Assembly (NCBI GenBank): GCA_033875255.1
Contig: JAWZSN010000018.1
Coordinates: 62,001-126,000 of the forward strand
Source of the DNA: Marinimicrococcus sp033875255
GTDB taxonomy: Bacteria; Pseudomonadota; Alphaproteobacteria; Geminicoccales; Geminicoccaceae
DNA: 64,000 nt
Reading direction: 5' to 3'
The notes under the pieces are model-generated. The model did not search any database. It was not told where the DNA came from and saw only the letters and a program-made list of their open reading frames with translations. Shown here one piece after another: positions 36,461 through 44,248 of the stretch; position 1 is the first letter of the stretch; every line of letters begins with the position of its first letter. A program made the translations under genes and the position numbers.

Positions 36461-37404
36461 CGGGCTTCATCCTGCGGCGCCTGCTGCAGCTCCTGCCGGT
36501 GCTACTGATCGCCTCGCTCGGCGTCTGGGCGATGATCTTCGCGGTGCCGGGCGGGCCGGTCGGCATGATCGTCGGCGAGAATGCCAGCGCCGAGCAGATC
36601 CAGGCGGCGGTCGAGCGGCTGGGCCTCGATCGCCCTGTCATCGCCCAGTACTGGTCGTGGCTGACCGGCGCCCTGCAGGGCGATCTCGGCCTGTCGATCC
36701 ACAGCCGGGAGCCGGTTTTGGATCTCATCGCCCAGCGCTTCCCGGCGACCCTCCAGCTCGGTCTGGCGTCGATCGTGATCGGCCTCGTGATCGGCGTTCC
36801 GGTAGCCCTGCTCAGCGCGCTCTTCCCCGGCTCGTGGCTCGACCGCGCGCTCAGCGGCTGGAGTGCCCTGGCGCTGGGCGTGCCGACCTTCTGGCTCGGC
36901 ATCCTGCTGATCCTGCTCTTTGCCGTGCAGCTGCGCTGGCTGCCCTCGGCCTCGGCCCACGTGCCGTTCTGGGAATCGCCGCTCGACATGCTGGCCAACA
37001 TGCTGCTGCCGGCGCTCACCCTGGGAGTCTACGTCTCGGGCATCTTCGCACGGTTCCTGCGGGCCTCGCTGGTCGGCGAGCTCAAGGCCGACTATGTCCG
37101 CACCGCCCGCTCCAAGGGCCTGCGCGAGCGCGACGTCGTCGGCCGGCACGTGCTGCGCAACGCGATGCTGCCCTTCGTGACCGTGGTCGGGCTGATGATG
37201 GCCAATTTCATCGGCGGGGCTGTCGTCACCGAGGCGGTCTTCACCTATCCCGGGCTGGGGCGGCTGCTCATCCAGGCCATCAGCACCCGCGACTATCCCC
37301 TGATCCAGGGCTGCATCCTCGTGATCCTGGCGGTCTATGTGGTGATCAACCTGCTGGTCGATGTGCTCTACGCCTATATCGACCCGCGTATCGACTATGG
37401 CTGA
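36457..37404 (+). CDS. Peptide ABC transporter permease (DppB type), system B
   Basis: 315 residues. Starts MTGFILRRLLQLLPVLLIAS with the first membrane helix, then the periplasmic segment VERLGLDRPVIAQYWSWLTG and LQGDLGLSIHSREPV, the DppB hallmark. The coupling loop reads RTARSKGLRERDVVGRHVLRN, and TEAVFTYPGLGRLL together with a C-terminal DVLYAYIDPRIDYG are characteristic. The start overlaps the DppC-type gene (ATGA). It is the last gene of the transporter; the IclR regulator gene begins 42 bp downstream. Confidence 0.93.
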   Translation: MTGFILRRLLQLLPVLLIASLGVWAMIFAVPGGPVGMIVGENASAEQIQAAVERLGLDRPVIAQYWSWLTGALQGDLGLSIHSREPVLDLIAQRFPATLQLGLASIVIGLVIGVPVALLSALFPGSWLDRALSGWSALALGVPTFWLGILLILLFAVQLRWLPSASAHVPFWESPLDMLANMLLPALTLGVYVSGIFARFLRASLVGELKADYVRTARSKGLRERDVVGRHVLRNAMLPFVTVVGLMMANFIGGAVVTEAVFTYPGLGRLLIQAISTRDYPLIQGCILVILAVYVVINLLVDVLYAYIDPRIDYG

Positions 37405-37446
37405 GCGCGCGCCGCCAGGGCCCGCCGGCGCCGCGGGAGACGGACG

Positions 37447-38202
37447 TTGAGCCTCGATCCCCGCTATGTCGTGCAGCCGGTGCGCAAGGCCCTGCAGCTT
37501 CTCGACGTGCTGGTCAGCGAGGGGCGGCCCATGAGCCTTTCCGAGCTGGCCGAGCGCACCGCACTGCCCAAGACCACGGCCTTTCGTTACCTCTACACGC
37601 TGCGCTCGAGCGGGCTCGTGGCTGCCGCCGAGGACGGTGCGGCCTACACGGCCGGCCCCCGCGTGGCGTCCATGCCCGCGCCCGCCGCGGCGATCGACGC
37701 GCTCAAGGAGGCGGCCCTGCCCGAGATGCAGCGCCTCCAGCTCCGCTACAACGAGACCGTCAATCTCGGCATCGCCGACGGCCCCGAGATCGTCTATCTG
37801 GCAATGATCGGCAGCACCCGCTCGCTGCGCATGGAAGCAGCGCCCGGCACACGGGATCCGCTCCATTCCACGAGCCTCGGCAAGGCCATCATGGCGGCTC
37901 GCGCTCCGGCCAGGCGGCTCGAGGGGCTACCCCGCCGGCTCGTCAAGCGGACCCCCAGGACCCTGACCAGCCGGGCGGCTCTGGCGCGCGACCTGGCCCA
38001 GGCGGCCGAGCGGGGCTACGTCCTCGATCTCGAGGAGAACGAGCTGGGCGCGCATTGCGTGGCGGTGATGATCCCGGCGAGCTGGCCCGCCGCAGCGCTC
38101 AGCATCTCCGGACCCGCCCAGCGGATGCCCGAGGAGGCGCTGCCGCGGCTCGGGGCAGCGCTGGTCCGTGCCGCGGCAGCCGTCGCGGCACGGCTCGGCT
38201 GA
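37447..38202 (+). CDS. IclR family transcriptional regulator
   Basis: 251 residues. N-terminal winged helix-turn-helix (RKALQLLDVLVSEGRPMSLS, ELAERTALPKTTAFRYLYTL) and C-terminal effector domain (LQLRYNETVNLGIADGPEI, DPLHSTSLGKAIMA, LDLEENELGAHCVAVMI). It has the typical length. The start is TTG at 37447, with GGGAGA seven bases upstream, implying low translation. It probably controls the aminotransferase/M81/system B block it follows, as IclR proteins often regulate adjacent catabolic operons. The effector would be the substrate or a breakdown product of that pathway. Confidence 0.9.
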   Translation: MSLDPRYVVQPVRKALQLLDVLVSEGRPMSLSELAERTALPKTTAFRYLYTLRSSGLVAAAEDGAAYTAGPRVASMPAPAAAIDALKEAALPEMQRLQLRYNETVNLGIADGPEIVYLAMIGSTRSLRMEAAPGTRDPLHSTSLGKAIMAARAPARRLEGLPRRLVKRTPRTLTSRAALARDLAQAAERGYVLDLEENELGAHCVAVMIPASWPAAALSISGPAQRMPEEALPRLGAALVRAAAAVAARLG

Positions 38203-38254
38203 GCTCCGCCGCACGCGGCAGGTCATGGCAGCGCGGGTCGTCACGCGCTATGTT

Positions 38255-38273
38255 CATGGCAGAACCTGCCATG
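38255..38273. promoter_or_regulatory. ParD operator palindrome
   Basis: Perfect inverted repeat CATGGCAG / CTGCCATG with a 3-base spacer, ending just before the parD ribosome-binding site. A third CATGGCAG half-site lies upstream at 38224-38231 in direct orientation. ParD-type antitoxins repress their own operons by binding such repeats, so this is the likely autoregulatory site. Confidence 0.7.
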
Positions 38274-38281
38274 GAGGACGC

Positions 38282-38557
38282 ATGGCCCGCACCCTCAACT
38301 TCACGCTCACCGATCAGCAGGCGGCCTTCATCGAGGAGGAGCTCCAGGCCGGGCGGGCCCGCAACGCCAGCGAGATCGTCCGGCGCGGGCTCGAGCTGGC
38401 GCGGCGCGAGCGCGAGCTCCACGAGGCCCGGCTGGCGCGCCTGCGCGAGGAGGTCCAGTTGGCGGTCGCCGAGGCCGAGCGCGGCGAGCTCCTCGACGTG
38501 ACGGTAGACGCGCTGTTCGACGAGGTCATGGAAGAGCGGCGGCAAGCCGCGCCCTGA
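38282..38557 (+). CDS. parD: ParD family antitoxin
   Basis: 91 residues, usual for the family. The N-terminal ribbon-helix-helix segment NFTLTDQQAAFIEEELQAGR followed by ARNASEIVRRGLELARRE binds DNA. The charged C-terminal tail (LLDVTVDALFDEVMEERRQ) would wrap around the toxin. The ATG at 38282 is preceded by GGAGG. Its stop shares one base with the parE start (TGATG), ensuring coupled synthesis. Neutralises ParE and represses the operon through the upstream palindrome. Confidence 0.92.
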   Translation: MARTLNFTLTDQQAAFIEEELQAGRARNASEIVRRGLELARRERELHEARLARLREEVQLAVAEAERGELLDVTVDALFDEVMEERRQAAP

Positions 38558-38892
38558 TGACCTATCGGCTGACACCCCGCGCGCGGGGGGATCTGCGGTC
38601 GATCTTCGCCTACACCGTTGACCGGTTCGGCGAGCGTCAGGCGGACGCGTACCGCCTTCTCCTCAAGCTGGCGCTCGAGCGGATCGGCAACGAGCCGCAG
38701 ACCACGGGCTCGCGGCCGCGCCCGGAGCTGGGCCAGGGGGTGCGCAGCGTGGCGCTCGGCCTCTTCGCCCGCCGCCGGGGCAGCGCGCGGCATGTGCTCT
38801 TCTATCGCCCGTCGCCTTCCGGCGTGATCGTCCTGCGCGTCCTGCATGTCTCGATGGACCCAGGCATCGCCGAAGGCCTCGAGGAAGACTGA
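38557..38892 (+). CDS. parE: ParE family toxin
   Basis: 111 residues of the RelE/ParE superfamily: MTYRLTPRARGDLRSIFAYT, then a helical hairpin with FGERQADAYRLLLKLALERI, followed by GSRPRPELGQGVRSVALGLF and the strand region RHVLFYRPSPSGVIVLRVLH. ParE toxins typically poison DNA gyrase, whereas RelE cuts mRNA; the partner ParD-type antitoxin points to ParE. Transcribed with parD. Its stop lies 37 bp from the convergent MocR gene. The pair is probably a stability or persistence module. Confidence 0.9.
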   Translation: MTYRLTPRARGDLRSIFAYTVDRFGERQADAYRLLLKLALERIGNEPQTTGSRPRPELGQGVRSVALGLFARRRGSARHVLFYRPSPSGVIVLRVLHVSMDPGIAEGLEED

Positions 38893-38929
38893 GCGGCGAG
38901 GCGGAGAGCCGGGCCCGCGAAAGATCCGC

Positions 38930-40420
38930 TCATCCTTTGGCGGGGAAGGAAGCCCGGCCGTGGATGCGCGCGGCCGTGAGCGCCACCCCGGCGGCGATGC
39001 GGCTGGCGGGTATGGACGAGTAGGCCATGCGGAAGAACCGGCACGGCCCGTCATCCGAGGGGAAGAAGGGCGAGCCCGATTCGATCAGGACGCCGTCCTC
39101 GCGAAGCTCATGGCCGAGAGCGTCGGCGTCGAGGTCCTGGGGTCCCTCGATCCAGAACGAGGTGCCGCCGAAGTCGGACGCTCCCGCGATCGTCAGACCC
39201 TCCCGGCGCAGCGCCTCGGCCATCAGCACATGCCGCTTCTCGTATTCCACGCGCATCCGGCGGATCAGCGTATCGTGGTGGCCGAGTGCGAGGAAATAGG
39301 CGGCCGTGCGCTGCAGATGGCCGGGAGGGTGGCGCAGCATCAGCGCCCTGAGGGCGCGCGCCTGGCGGATGACAGGCACCGGGGCCACCAGATAGCCCAG
39401 GCGGAGCCCCGGAAAGAGCGACTTGGAGAAGCTGCCCACGTAGAGAACCCGGCCGCTGCGGTCGAGCGACTTGAGGGCCGGTGAGGGCGGCGCCAGGAAG
39501 CTCATCTCGAACTCGTAATCGTCCTCGACGATGATGAAGTCGCGGCGTCGCGCCGCCTCCAGCAGCGCCAGCCGGCGCTCCATCGGCATGGTGGCTGCCG
39601 TGGGTGCGTGATGGCTGGGGGTCACGAACACCGCGTCGAGCTGCCCGGGAAGCAGCTCGGGCGGCAGTCCTCCCTCGTCGACATCGACGGCGGTCACGTG
39701 CGCGCTGCTGAGCCGCAGGGCGGCGCTGAGGTCGGGATGGCAGGGATTCTCGCACGCCGCCCGCGCGCCGCGCTTGAGAAGAAGCTGGATGAGGATCCAC
39801 AACGCGTTCTGCGCGCCGACGGTCACCAGGATCTCGTCCGGCTGCGCCTTGATCCCGCGGCTGGGCAGGATGCGCGAGCAGATATAGTTGACCAGCTGCA
39901 GGTCGTCGGCGGCCGCGAAGTCGCCGGCCATCTGCTCGAAATCCTCGCGTGCCAGGGCGCGGCGCGCGCAATCCCGCCATGCCGCCAGATCGAACAGCGA
40001 CGGGTCCATCTGCCCGTAGAGGAACGGGTAGGGGTAGCGGCGCCAGTCGAGGGGCTTGTGGATCGCCTTGGCGATCGAGAATTTGGCGCGGAGCTTGGCG
40101 CGCCAGTCCACGACCTCCTCGTCCTCGAAGCGGCTGTCGGTCTTCAGGCTGCTGACCGGCGGGTTGCCGGCGACCCGGTAAGCGCTGCGATCGGCGACCT
40201 CCAGATAGCCCTGGGACACCAGCTCCTGGTAGGCGAGGCTCACCGTGATGCGGGAGATGTTGAGGTACCGGGCGAGCTTGCGCGTGGAGGGCAGGGGCGC
40301 GCCCGGCGCGAGCCGGCACGACAGCACCGCCGAGACGACCGTCTCGCGGATCTGCGCCTGGAGGCCGAGGCGGCTCGTAGGGTCAAGGAAAAAAATCGTC
40401 TCGGATGCCGGTGGCCCCAT
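38930..40420 (-). CDS. MocR-type (GntR-aminotransferase) regulator, TauR-like, copy 1
   Basis: About 496 residues. N-terminal GntR winged helix (LAPGAPLPSTRKLARYLNIS, ITVSLAYQELVSQGYLEV), then a full aminotransferase-like domain with VTVGAQNALWILIQLLLKRG, IIVEDDYEFEMSF, and the PLP-lysine segment SFSKSLFPGLRLGYL. Such proteins sense amines through PLP. It is transcribed divergently from tauX, the position of tauR in Rhodobacter-type taurine clusters, so it is probably the taurine-responsive activator. ATG at 40420 chosen (AGGACAG upstream); a TTG at 40444 is less likely. Paralogue of the regulator at 44245-45807. Confidence 0.88.
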   Translation of the reverse strand: MGPPASETIFFLDPTSRLGLQAQIRETVVSAVLSCRLAPGAPLPSTRKLARYLNISRITVSLAYQELVSQGYLEVADRSAYRVAGNPPVSSLKTDSRFEDEEVVDWRAKLRAKFSIAKAIHKPLDWRRYPYPFLYGQMDPSLFDLAAWRDCARRALAREDFEQMAGDFAAADDLQLVNYICSRILPSRGIKAQPDEILVTVGAQNALWILIQLLLKRGARAACENPCHPDLSAALRLSSAHVTAVDVDEGGLPPELLPGQLDAVFVTPSHHAPTAATMPMERRLALLEAARRRDFIIVEDDYEFEMSFLAPPSPALKSLDRSGRVLYVGSFSKSLFPGLRLGYLVAPVPVIRQARALRALMLRHPPGHLQRTAAYFLALGHHDTLIRRMRVEYEKRHVLMAEALRREGLTIAGASDFGGTSFWIEGPQDLDADALGHELREDGVLIESGSPFFPSDDGPCRFFRMAYSSIPASRIAAGVALTAARIHGRASFPAKG

Positions 40421-40588
40421 TCCTCTGTCCTGCGCTCCCTGCAACTGGCCTTATTCAACGTTGCAGCTGGATATAAGGCAAAAGCGTTTAATTGCCTACT
40501 CATGGCCGGGGCAAGGGACCGGGCATTGCCTCCCGGGGCGCTCCGCGCGCTGAAAAAGACCATAAACCTGCGGGAGGATTTTCAAGAA
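40421..40588. promoter_or_regulatory. Divergent tauR-like/tauX control region with paired direct repeats
   Basis: Contains CTGGCCTTAT (40445-40454) and CTGGATATAA (40467-40476), 22 bp apart start to start, in direct orientation. Each matches 8 of 10 positions of the CTGGACYTAA repeat that I recall for Rhodobacter TauR. The same stretch also forms an inverted pair GCCTTAT / ATAAGGC. It is the likely TauR-type binding site; cited consensus is from memory. Confidence 0.55.
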
Positions 40589-40978
40589 ATGACGAAGGAG
40601 CAGATGTCGACGGCCGACCTCGCCGAGCTTTTCGATGCCTTCAACAGGCACGATGTCGACGCGGTGATGGCGTTCTTCGACGAGGATTGCGTGTTCAATA
40701 CCGTGGGCGGGGCCGAGGCGCACGGCACGCGAATAGAGGGCAAGGCGGCGATCGCCGCCGCCTTCTCCGGTGTCTGGCAGGCCATGCCGGACGCCCGCTG
40801 GGATCATCACGGCCACTTCGTCCATGGCGACCGCGCCGTCTCGGAATGGACCTTCTCCGGCACCAACGGGGACGGGACCCGCGTCGAGGCGGAGGGCTGC
40901 GACCTCTTCACCCTGCGCGACGGCAAGATCGTCAAGAAGCAGGCCTTCCGGAAGAACCGGCCGCTTTTGAAAGCCTGA
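40589..40978 (+). CDS. tauX: Taurine dehydrogenase small subunit-like protein (SnoaL/NTF2-like)
   Basis: 129 residues of the NTF2-like fold: ELFDAFNRHDVDAVMAFFDE, CVFNTVGGAEAHGTRIEGKA, IAAAFSGVWQAMPDARWDHH, AVSEWTFSGTNGDGTRVEAE, then GCDLFTLRDGKIVKKQAFRKN. By itself the fold is uninformative, but it lies directly before a FAD oxidoreductase and xsc and divergent from a TauR-like gene, which is the tauX position. TauX and TauY form the taurine dehydrogenase that oxidises taurine to sulfoacetaldehyde and ammonia and passes electrons to the respiratory chain. The ATG at 40589 has GGGAGGA upstream; an ATG at 40604 is an alternative. Confidence 0.8.
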   Translation: MTKEQMSTADLAELFDAFNRHDVDAVMAFFDEDCVFNTVGGAEAHGTRIEGKAAIAAAFSGVWQAMPDARWDHHGHFVHGDRAVSEWTFSGTNGDGTRVEAEGCDLFTLRDGKIVKKQAFRKNRPLLKA

Positions 40979-41012
40979 GACCGGACAGCGAGGATCCCTG
41001 GGGGCTCGTTAG

Positions 41013-42413
41013 ATGAACTATCAGGCTGTCGTGGTCGACCGGCCGAAGACGCCGTACGACCCGAGCTACGACCCGGTGGTCGCCCGCGATCCCGGCCGCG
41101 ATTGTGACTATGCGCCCACCTACTGGATCGGCACGGCCGGCCCGCCGCCGCCGGACGACGGGCCCGTGACGGGCGACATGGATGTCGACGTGGCCGTCGT
41201 CGGCTCGGGCTATACCGGCCTTTCCTGCGCCATCCATCTGGCGAGGGAGCACGGAATCAAGGCCACCGTCCTCGAGGCGAACGGCGTGGCGTGGGGGTGC
41301 AGCACCCGCAACGGCGGCCAGGCCCAGATCTCGGCCGGGCGGCTCAAGAGATCGCAATGGATCACCCGCTGGGGGGTCGATGTCGCGAAAAGGCTGCATG
41401 CCGAGATCGCGGATGCCTTCGATGCCTTCCGCGACCTCGTGGGCTCGCTCGATATCGACTGCGAGCCGCAGGACGGCGGCCATCTCTATATTGCGCACCG
41501 CCACAAGGTGCTGCCGACGCTCGAGGCCGAGACACGGCTTCTCAACGAGGTGTTCGGCTACCGCACCCGCATGCTGGGCCGCGAGGAGGTCCATAGCGAC
41601 TTCGTGCGCGACGAGGAGGCGGTCGGCGCCGCGCTCGAGCCGGACGGCATGGGCGTGCACGCCGCCAGGCTCGCCTTCGGCTATCTCTCCATGGCGCGCA
41701 GGCTCGGCGCGACGGTCCATCCGGCGAGCCCGGTTCTGGGCTGCGAGAACCGCGGCGGCGTTCATCTTCTGAGGACGCCAGGCGGCACCGTCCGGGCGCG
41801 GGCGGTCTGCTTCGCGACCGGCGGCTATACCTCGCCCGGCCTCCATCCGCTGACCCGGTACCGGCTGATGCCGGTGCTGTCGAACTCGATCGTCACCCGT
41901 CCGCTGACCGCCAGTGAGCGCGAGGCCTGCAACTTCCGGACCGCCATCCCGCTCACCGATACGCGCACCTTGCGCTTCTACTACCGCTTTTTGCCCGATG
42001 GCCGCCTGCAGATCGGCAGCCGCAGCGCCATCACCGGCGCGGACGCTTCCAACCCGCGGCACCTCGAGGTGCTCGTCCAGGGGATGTACCGGAAGTTCCC
42101 GGTGCTGCGCGGCATCCAGATCGACTATTCCTGGTGGGGCTGGGTGGACGTCAGTCACGACATGATGCCCCGCATCTTCAGGCCCGATCCCCAGCAGACC
42201 GTCTATTATGCGATGGGTTATGGCGGGAACGGGGTGATGTACTCGGCGCAGGCCGGCCGGCGCATGGCCCAGCTGGTGGCCGGCAGGGAGCAGGTGCCGG
42301 ACCTTCCGATCTTCGCCTCGCCGCTGCCGGGCCATGGCGTGTTGACGCCGTTCCGGCGGATCGGCCAGCGTGCGATGTACCGGTGGTTCTACCTGAAGGA
42401 CGAGTTCCTTTGA
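41013..42413 (+). CDS. tauY: Taurine dehydrogenase large subunit-like FAD oxidoreductase
   Basis: 466 residues of the DAO/D-amino-acid-oxidase-like FAD family. The FAD-binding motif is DVAVVGSGYTGLSCAIHLA, followed by LEANGVAWGCSTRNGGQAQ and, near the C-terminus, YYAMGYGGNGVMYSAQAGRR. The same family includes gamma-glutamylputrescine oxidase, which many databases would name first. The 34-bp distance to tauX and the xsc gene immediately downstream argue for TauY, which deaminates taurine to sulfoacetaldehyde. No signal peptide is seen, so it acts on the cytoplasmic side. Confidence 0.82.
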   Translation: MNYQAVVVDRPKTPYDPSYDPVVARDPGRDCDYAPTYWIGTAGPPPPDDGPVTGDMDVDVAVVGSGYTGLSCAIHLAREHGIKATVLEANGVAWGCSTRNGGQAQISAGRLKRSQWITRWGVDVAKRLHAEIADAFDAFRDLVGSLDIDCEPQDGGHLYIAHRHKVLPTLEAETRLLNEVFGYRTRMLGREEVHSDFVRDEEAVGAALEPDGMGVHAARLAFGYLSMARRLGATVHPASPVLGCENRGGVHLLRTPGGTVRARAVCFATGGYTSPGLHPLTRYRLMPVLSNSIVTRPLTASEREACNFRTAIPLTDTRTLRFYYRFLPDGRLQIGSRSAITGADASNPRHLEVLVQGMYRKFPVLRGIQIDYSWWGWVDVSHDMMPRIFRPDPQQTVYYAMGYGGNGVMYSAQAGRRMAQLVAGREQVPDLPIFASPLPGHGVLTPFRRIGQRAMYRWFYLKDEFL

Positions 42414-42466
42414 CGGCCGACAGGCTCCCGACGGGCAAGCAAGAGAACATCAAAAGGACTGCTTCG

Positions 42467-44248
42467 ATGAGAATGACCACGGAAGAAGCCTTCGTTAAGG
42501 TTCTTCAGATGCACGGCATCGAGCATGCCTTCGGGATCATCGGCTCGGCCATGATGCCCGTCTCCGACCTGTTCCCGAAGGCGGGGATCGCCTTTTGGGA
42601 CTGCGCCCACGAGACCAATGCGGGCCTGATCTGTGACGGCTACAGCCGCGCCACCGGCAAGATGGCCATGGCCATCGCCCAGAACGGCCCGGGTGTGACC
42701 GGCTTCGTCACGGCGGTGAAGACGGCCTACTGGAACCACACGCCGATGCTCCTGGTGACGCCGCAGGCGGCGAACCGGACGATGGGCCAGGGTGGCTTTC
42801 AGGAAGTGCCGCAGATGGCCCTCTTCGAGGACATGGTCTGCTACCAGGAGGAGGTGCGCGATCCGGCACGGATCCCCGAGGTCCTCAACCGGGTGATCGA
42901 GAAGGCGTGGCGCGGCTGTGCGCCCGCCCAGATCAACGTCCCGCGCGATTTTTGGACCCAGGTCATCGACGTCGAGCTGCCGCAGATCGTGAAGCTCGAG
43001 CGCCCTTCAGGCGGCAGGGCCGCCATCGCCGAGGCGGCGCGGCTTCTCTCGGAGGCGAAGTTCCCGGTCATCCTCAATGGCGGCGGCGTGGTGATCGGCA
43101 ACGCGATCCCCGAGTCGGTGGCGCTGGCCGAGCGCCTCGACGCGCCGGTCTGCTGCGGCTACCAGCACAACGACGCCTTCCCCGGCAGCCATCCGCTGGC
43201 GGTGGGCCCCTTGGGCTACAACGGCTCCAAGGCGGCGATGGAGCTCATCGCCAAGGCCGACGTCGTGCTGGCGCTGGGGACCCGGCTCAACCCCTTCTCG
43301 ACCCTGCCGGGCTATGGAATCGACTATTGGCCGACGGAGGCCAAGATCATCCAGGTCGACATCAATCCCGACCGGATCGGCCTGACCAAGAAGATTACCG
43401 TGGGTATCTGCGGCGATGCCCGTCAGGTGGCCCGGCAGATCCTCGAGCAGATGGCGGACACGGCCGGCGACCAGGGTCGCGAGGAGCGCAAGGCGCTGGT
43501 TCACCGGACCCGCTCGGCCTGGCTGCAGCTTTTGTCCTCGCTCGATCATGAGGAAGACGATCCGGGCACCAGCTGGAACGAGGAGGCGCGCCGGCGCGAT
43601 GCCGAGCGCATGTCGCCGCGGCAGGCCTGGCGGGCGATCCAGGCGGGCTTGCCGGCAGAGGCCATCATCTCCACCGACATCGGCAATAACTGCGCCATCG
43701 GTAACGCCTATCCGAGCTTCGAGCAGGGCCGCAAATACCTGGCGCCGGGCATGTTCGGGCCGTGCGGCTACGGCTTTCCCGCCATCATCGGCGCCAAGAT
43801 CGGCTGCCCCGACGTGCCGGTGGTGGGCTTTGCCGGCGACGGGGCCTTCGGCATCTCGATGAACGAGATGAGCTCCATCGGCCGCGAGGAGTGGCCCGCT
43901 GTCACGATGGTGATCTTCCGCAACTACCAGTGGGGTGCCGAGAAGCGCAATACCACGCTCTGGTTCGACAACAATTTCGTCGGCACCGAGCTCAACCGCA
44001 ACATGAGCTACGCGAGGGTGGCCGAGGCTTGCGGCTTCAAGGGCGTGCAGGCAGCCACCCAGCAGGAGCTCACCGACGCGCTGAAGACAGCCTGCGAGGA
44101 GCAGTCCCGCGGCGTCACCACCTTCATCGAGGTGATCTTGAACCAGGAGCTGGGCGAGCCGTTCCGGCGCGACGCCATGAAGAAGCCCGTGAGCGTCGCC
44201 GGGATCGATCCCGCCGACATGCGCCCCCAGCCCTCCGCCGCGGGCTAG
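42467..44248 (+). CDS. xsc: Sulfoacetaldehyde acetyltransferase
   Basis: Thiamine-diphosphate enzyme that converts sulfoacetaldehyde and phosphate to acetyl phosphate and sulfite. 593 residues, full length. The start MTTEEAFVKVLQMHGIEHAF and following IIGSAMMPVSDLFPKAGI are diagnostic of Xsc. DCAHETNAGLICDGYSRATG holds the ThDP-activating glutamate, and FAGDGAFGISMNEMSSIGRE begins the ThDP/Mg motif that ends at FRNYQWGAEKRN. The ATG at 42467 has AAGGA upstream and lies 53 bp after tauY. The stop overlaps the convergent regulator's stop in the tetramer CTAG. No sulfite oxidase or sulfite exporter gene is seen nearby. Confidence 0.96.
   Translation: MRMTTEEAFVKVLQMHGIEHAFGIIGSAMMPVSDLFPKAGIAFWDCAHETNAGLICDGYSRATGKMAMAIAQNGPGVTGFVTAVKTAYWNHTPMLLVTPQAANRTMGQGGFQEVPQMALFEDMVCYQEEVRDPARIPEVLNRVIEKAWRGCAPAQINVPRDFWTQVIDVELPQIVKLERPSGGRAAIAEAARLLSEAKFPVILNGGGVVIGNAIPESVALAERLDAPVCCGYQHNDAFPGSHPLAVGPLGYNGSKAAMELIAKADVVLALGTRLNPFSTLPGYGIDYWPTEAKIIQVDINPDRIGLTKKITVGICGDARQVARQILEQMADTAGDQGREERKALVHRTRSAWLQLLSSLDHEEDDPGTSWNEEARRRDAERMSPRQAWRAIQAGLPAEAIISTDIGNNCAIGNAYPSFEQGRKYLAPGMFGPCGYGFPAIIGAKIGCPDVPVVGFAGDGAFGISMNEMSSIGREEWPAVTMVIFRNYQWGAEKRNTTLWFDNNFVGTELNRNMSYARVAEACGFKGVQAATQQELTDALKTACEEQSRGVTTFIEVILNQELGEPFRRDAMKKPVSVAGIDPADMRPQPSAAG

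Noticed and set aside
41013..42413. Naming the FAD oxidoreductase gamma-glutamylputrescine oxidase
   Set aside because: The family fits, but tauX-like and xsc neighbours and the TauR-like regulator make taurine dehydrogenase more likely.
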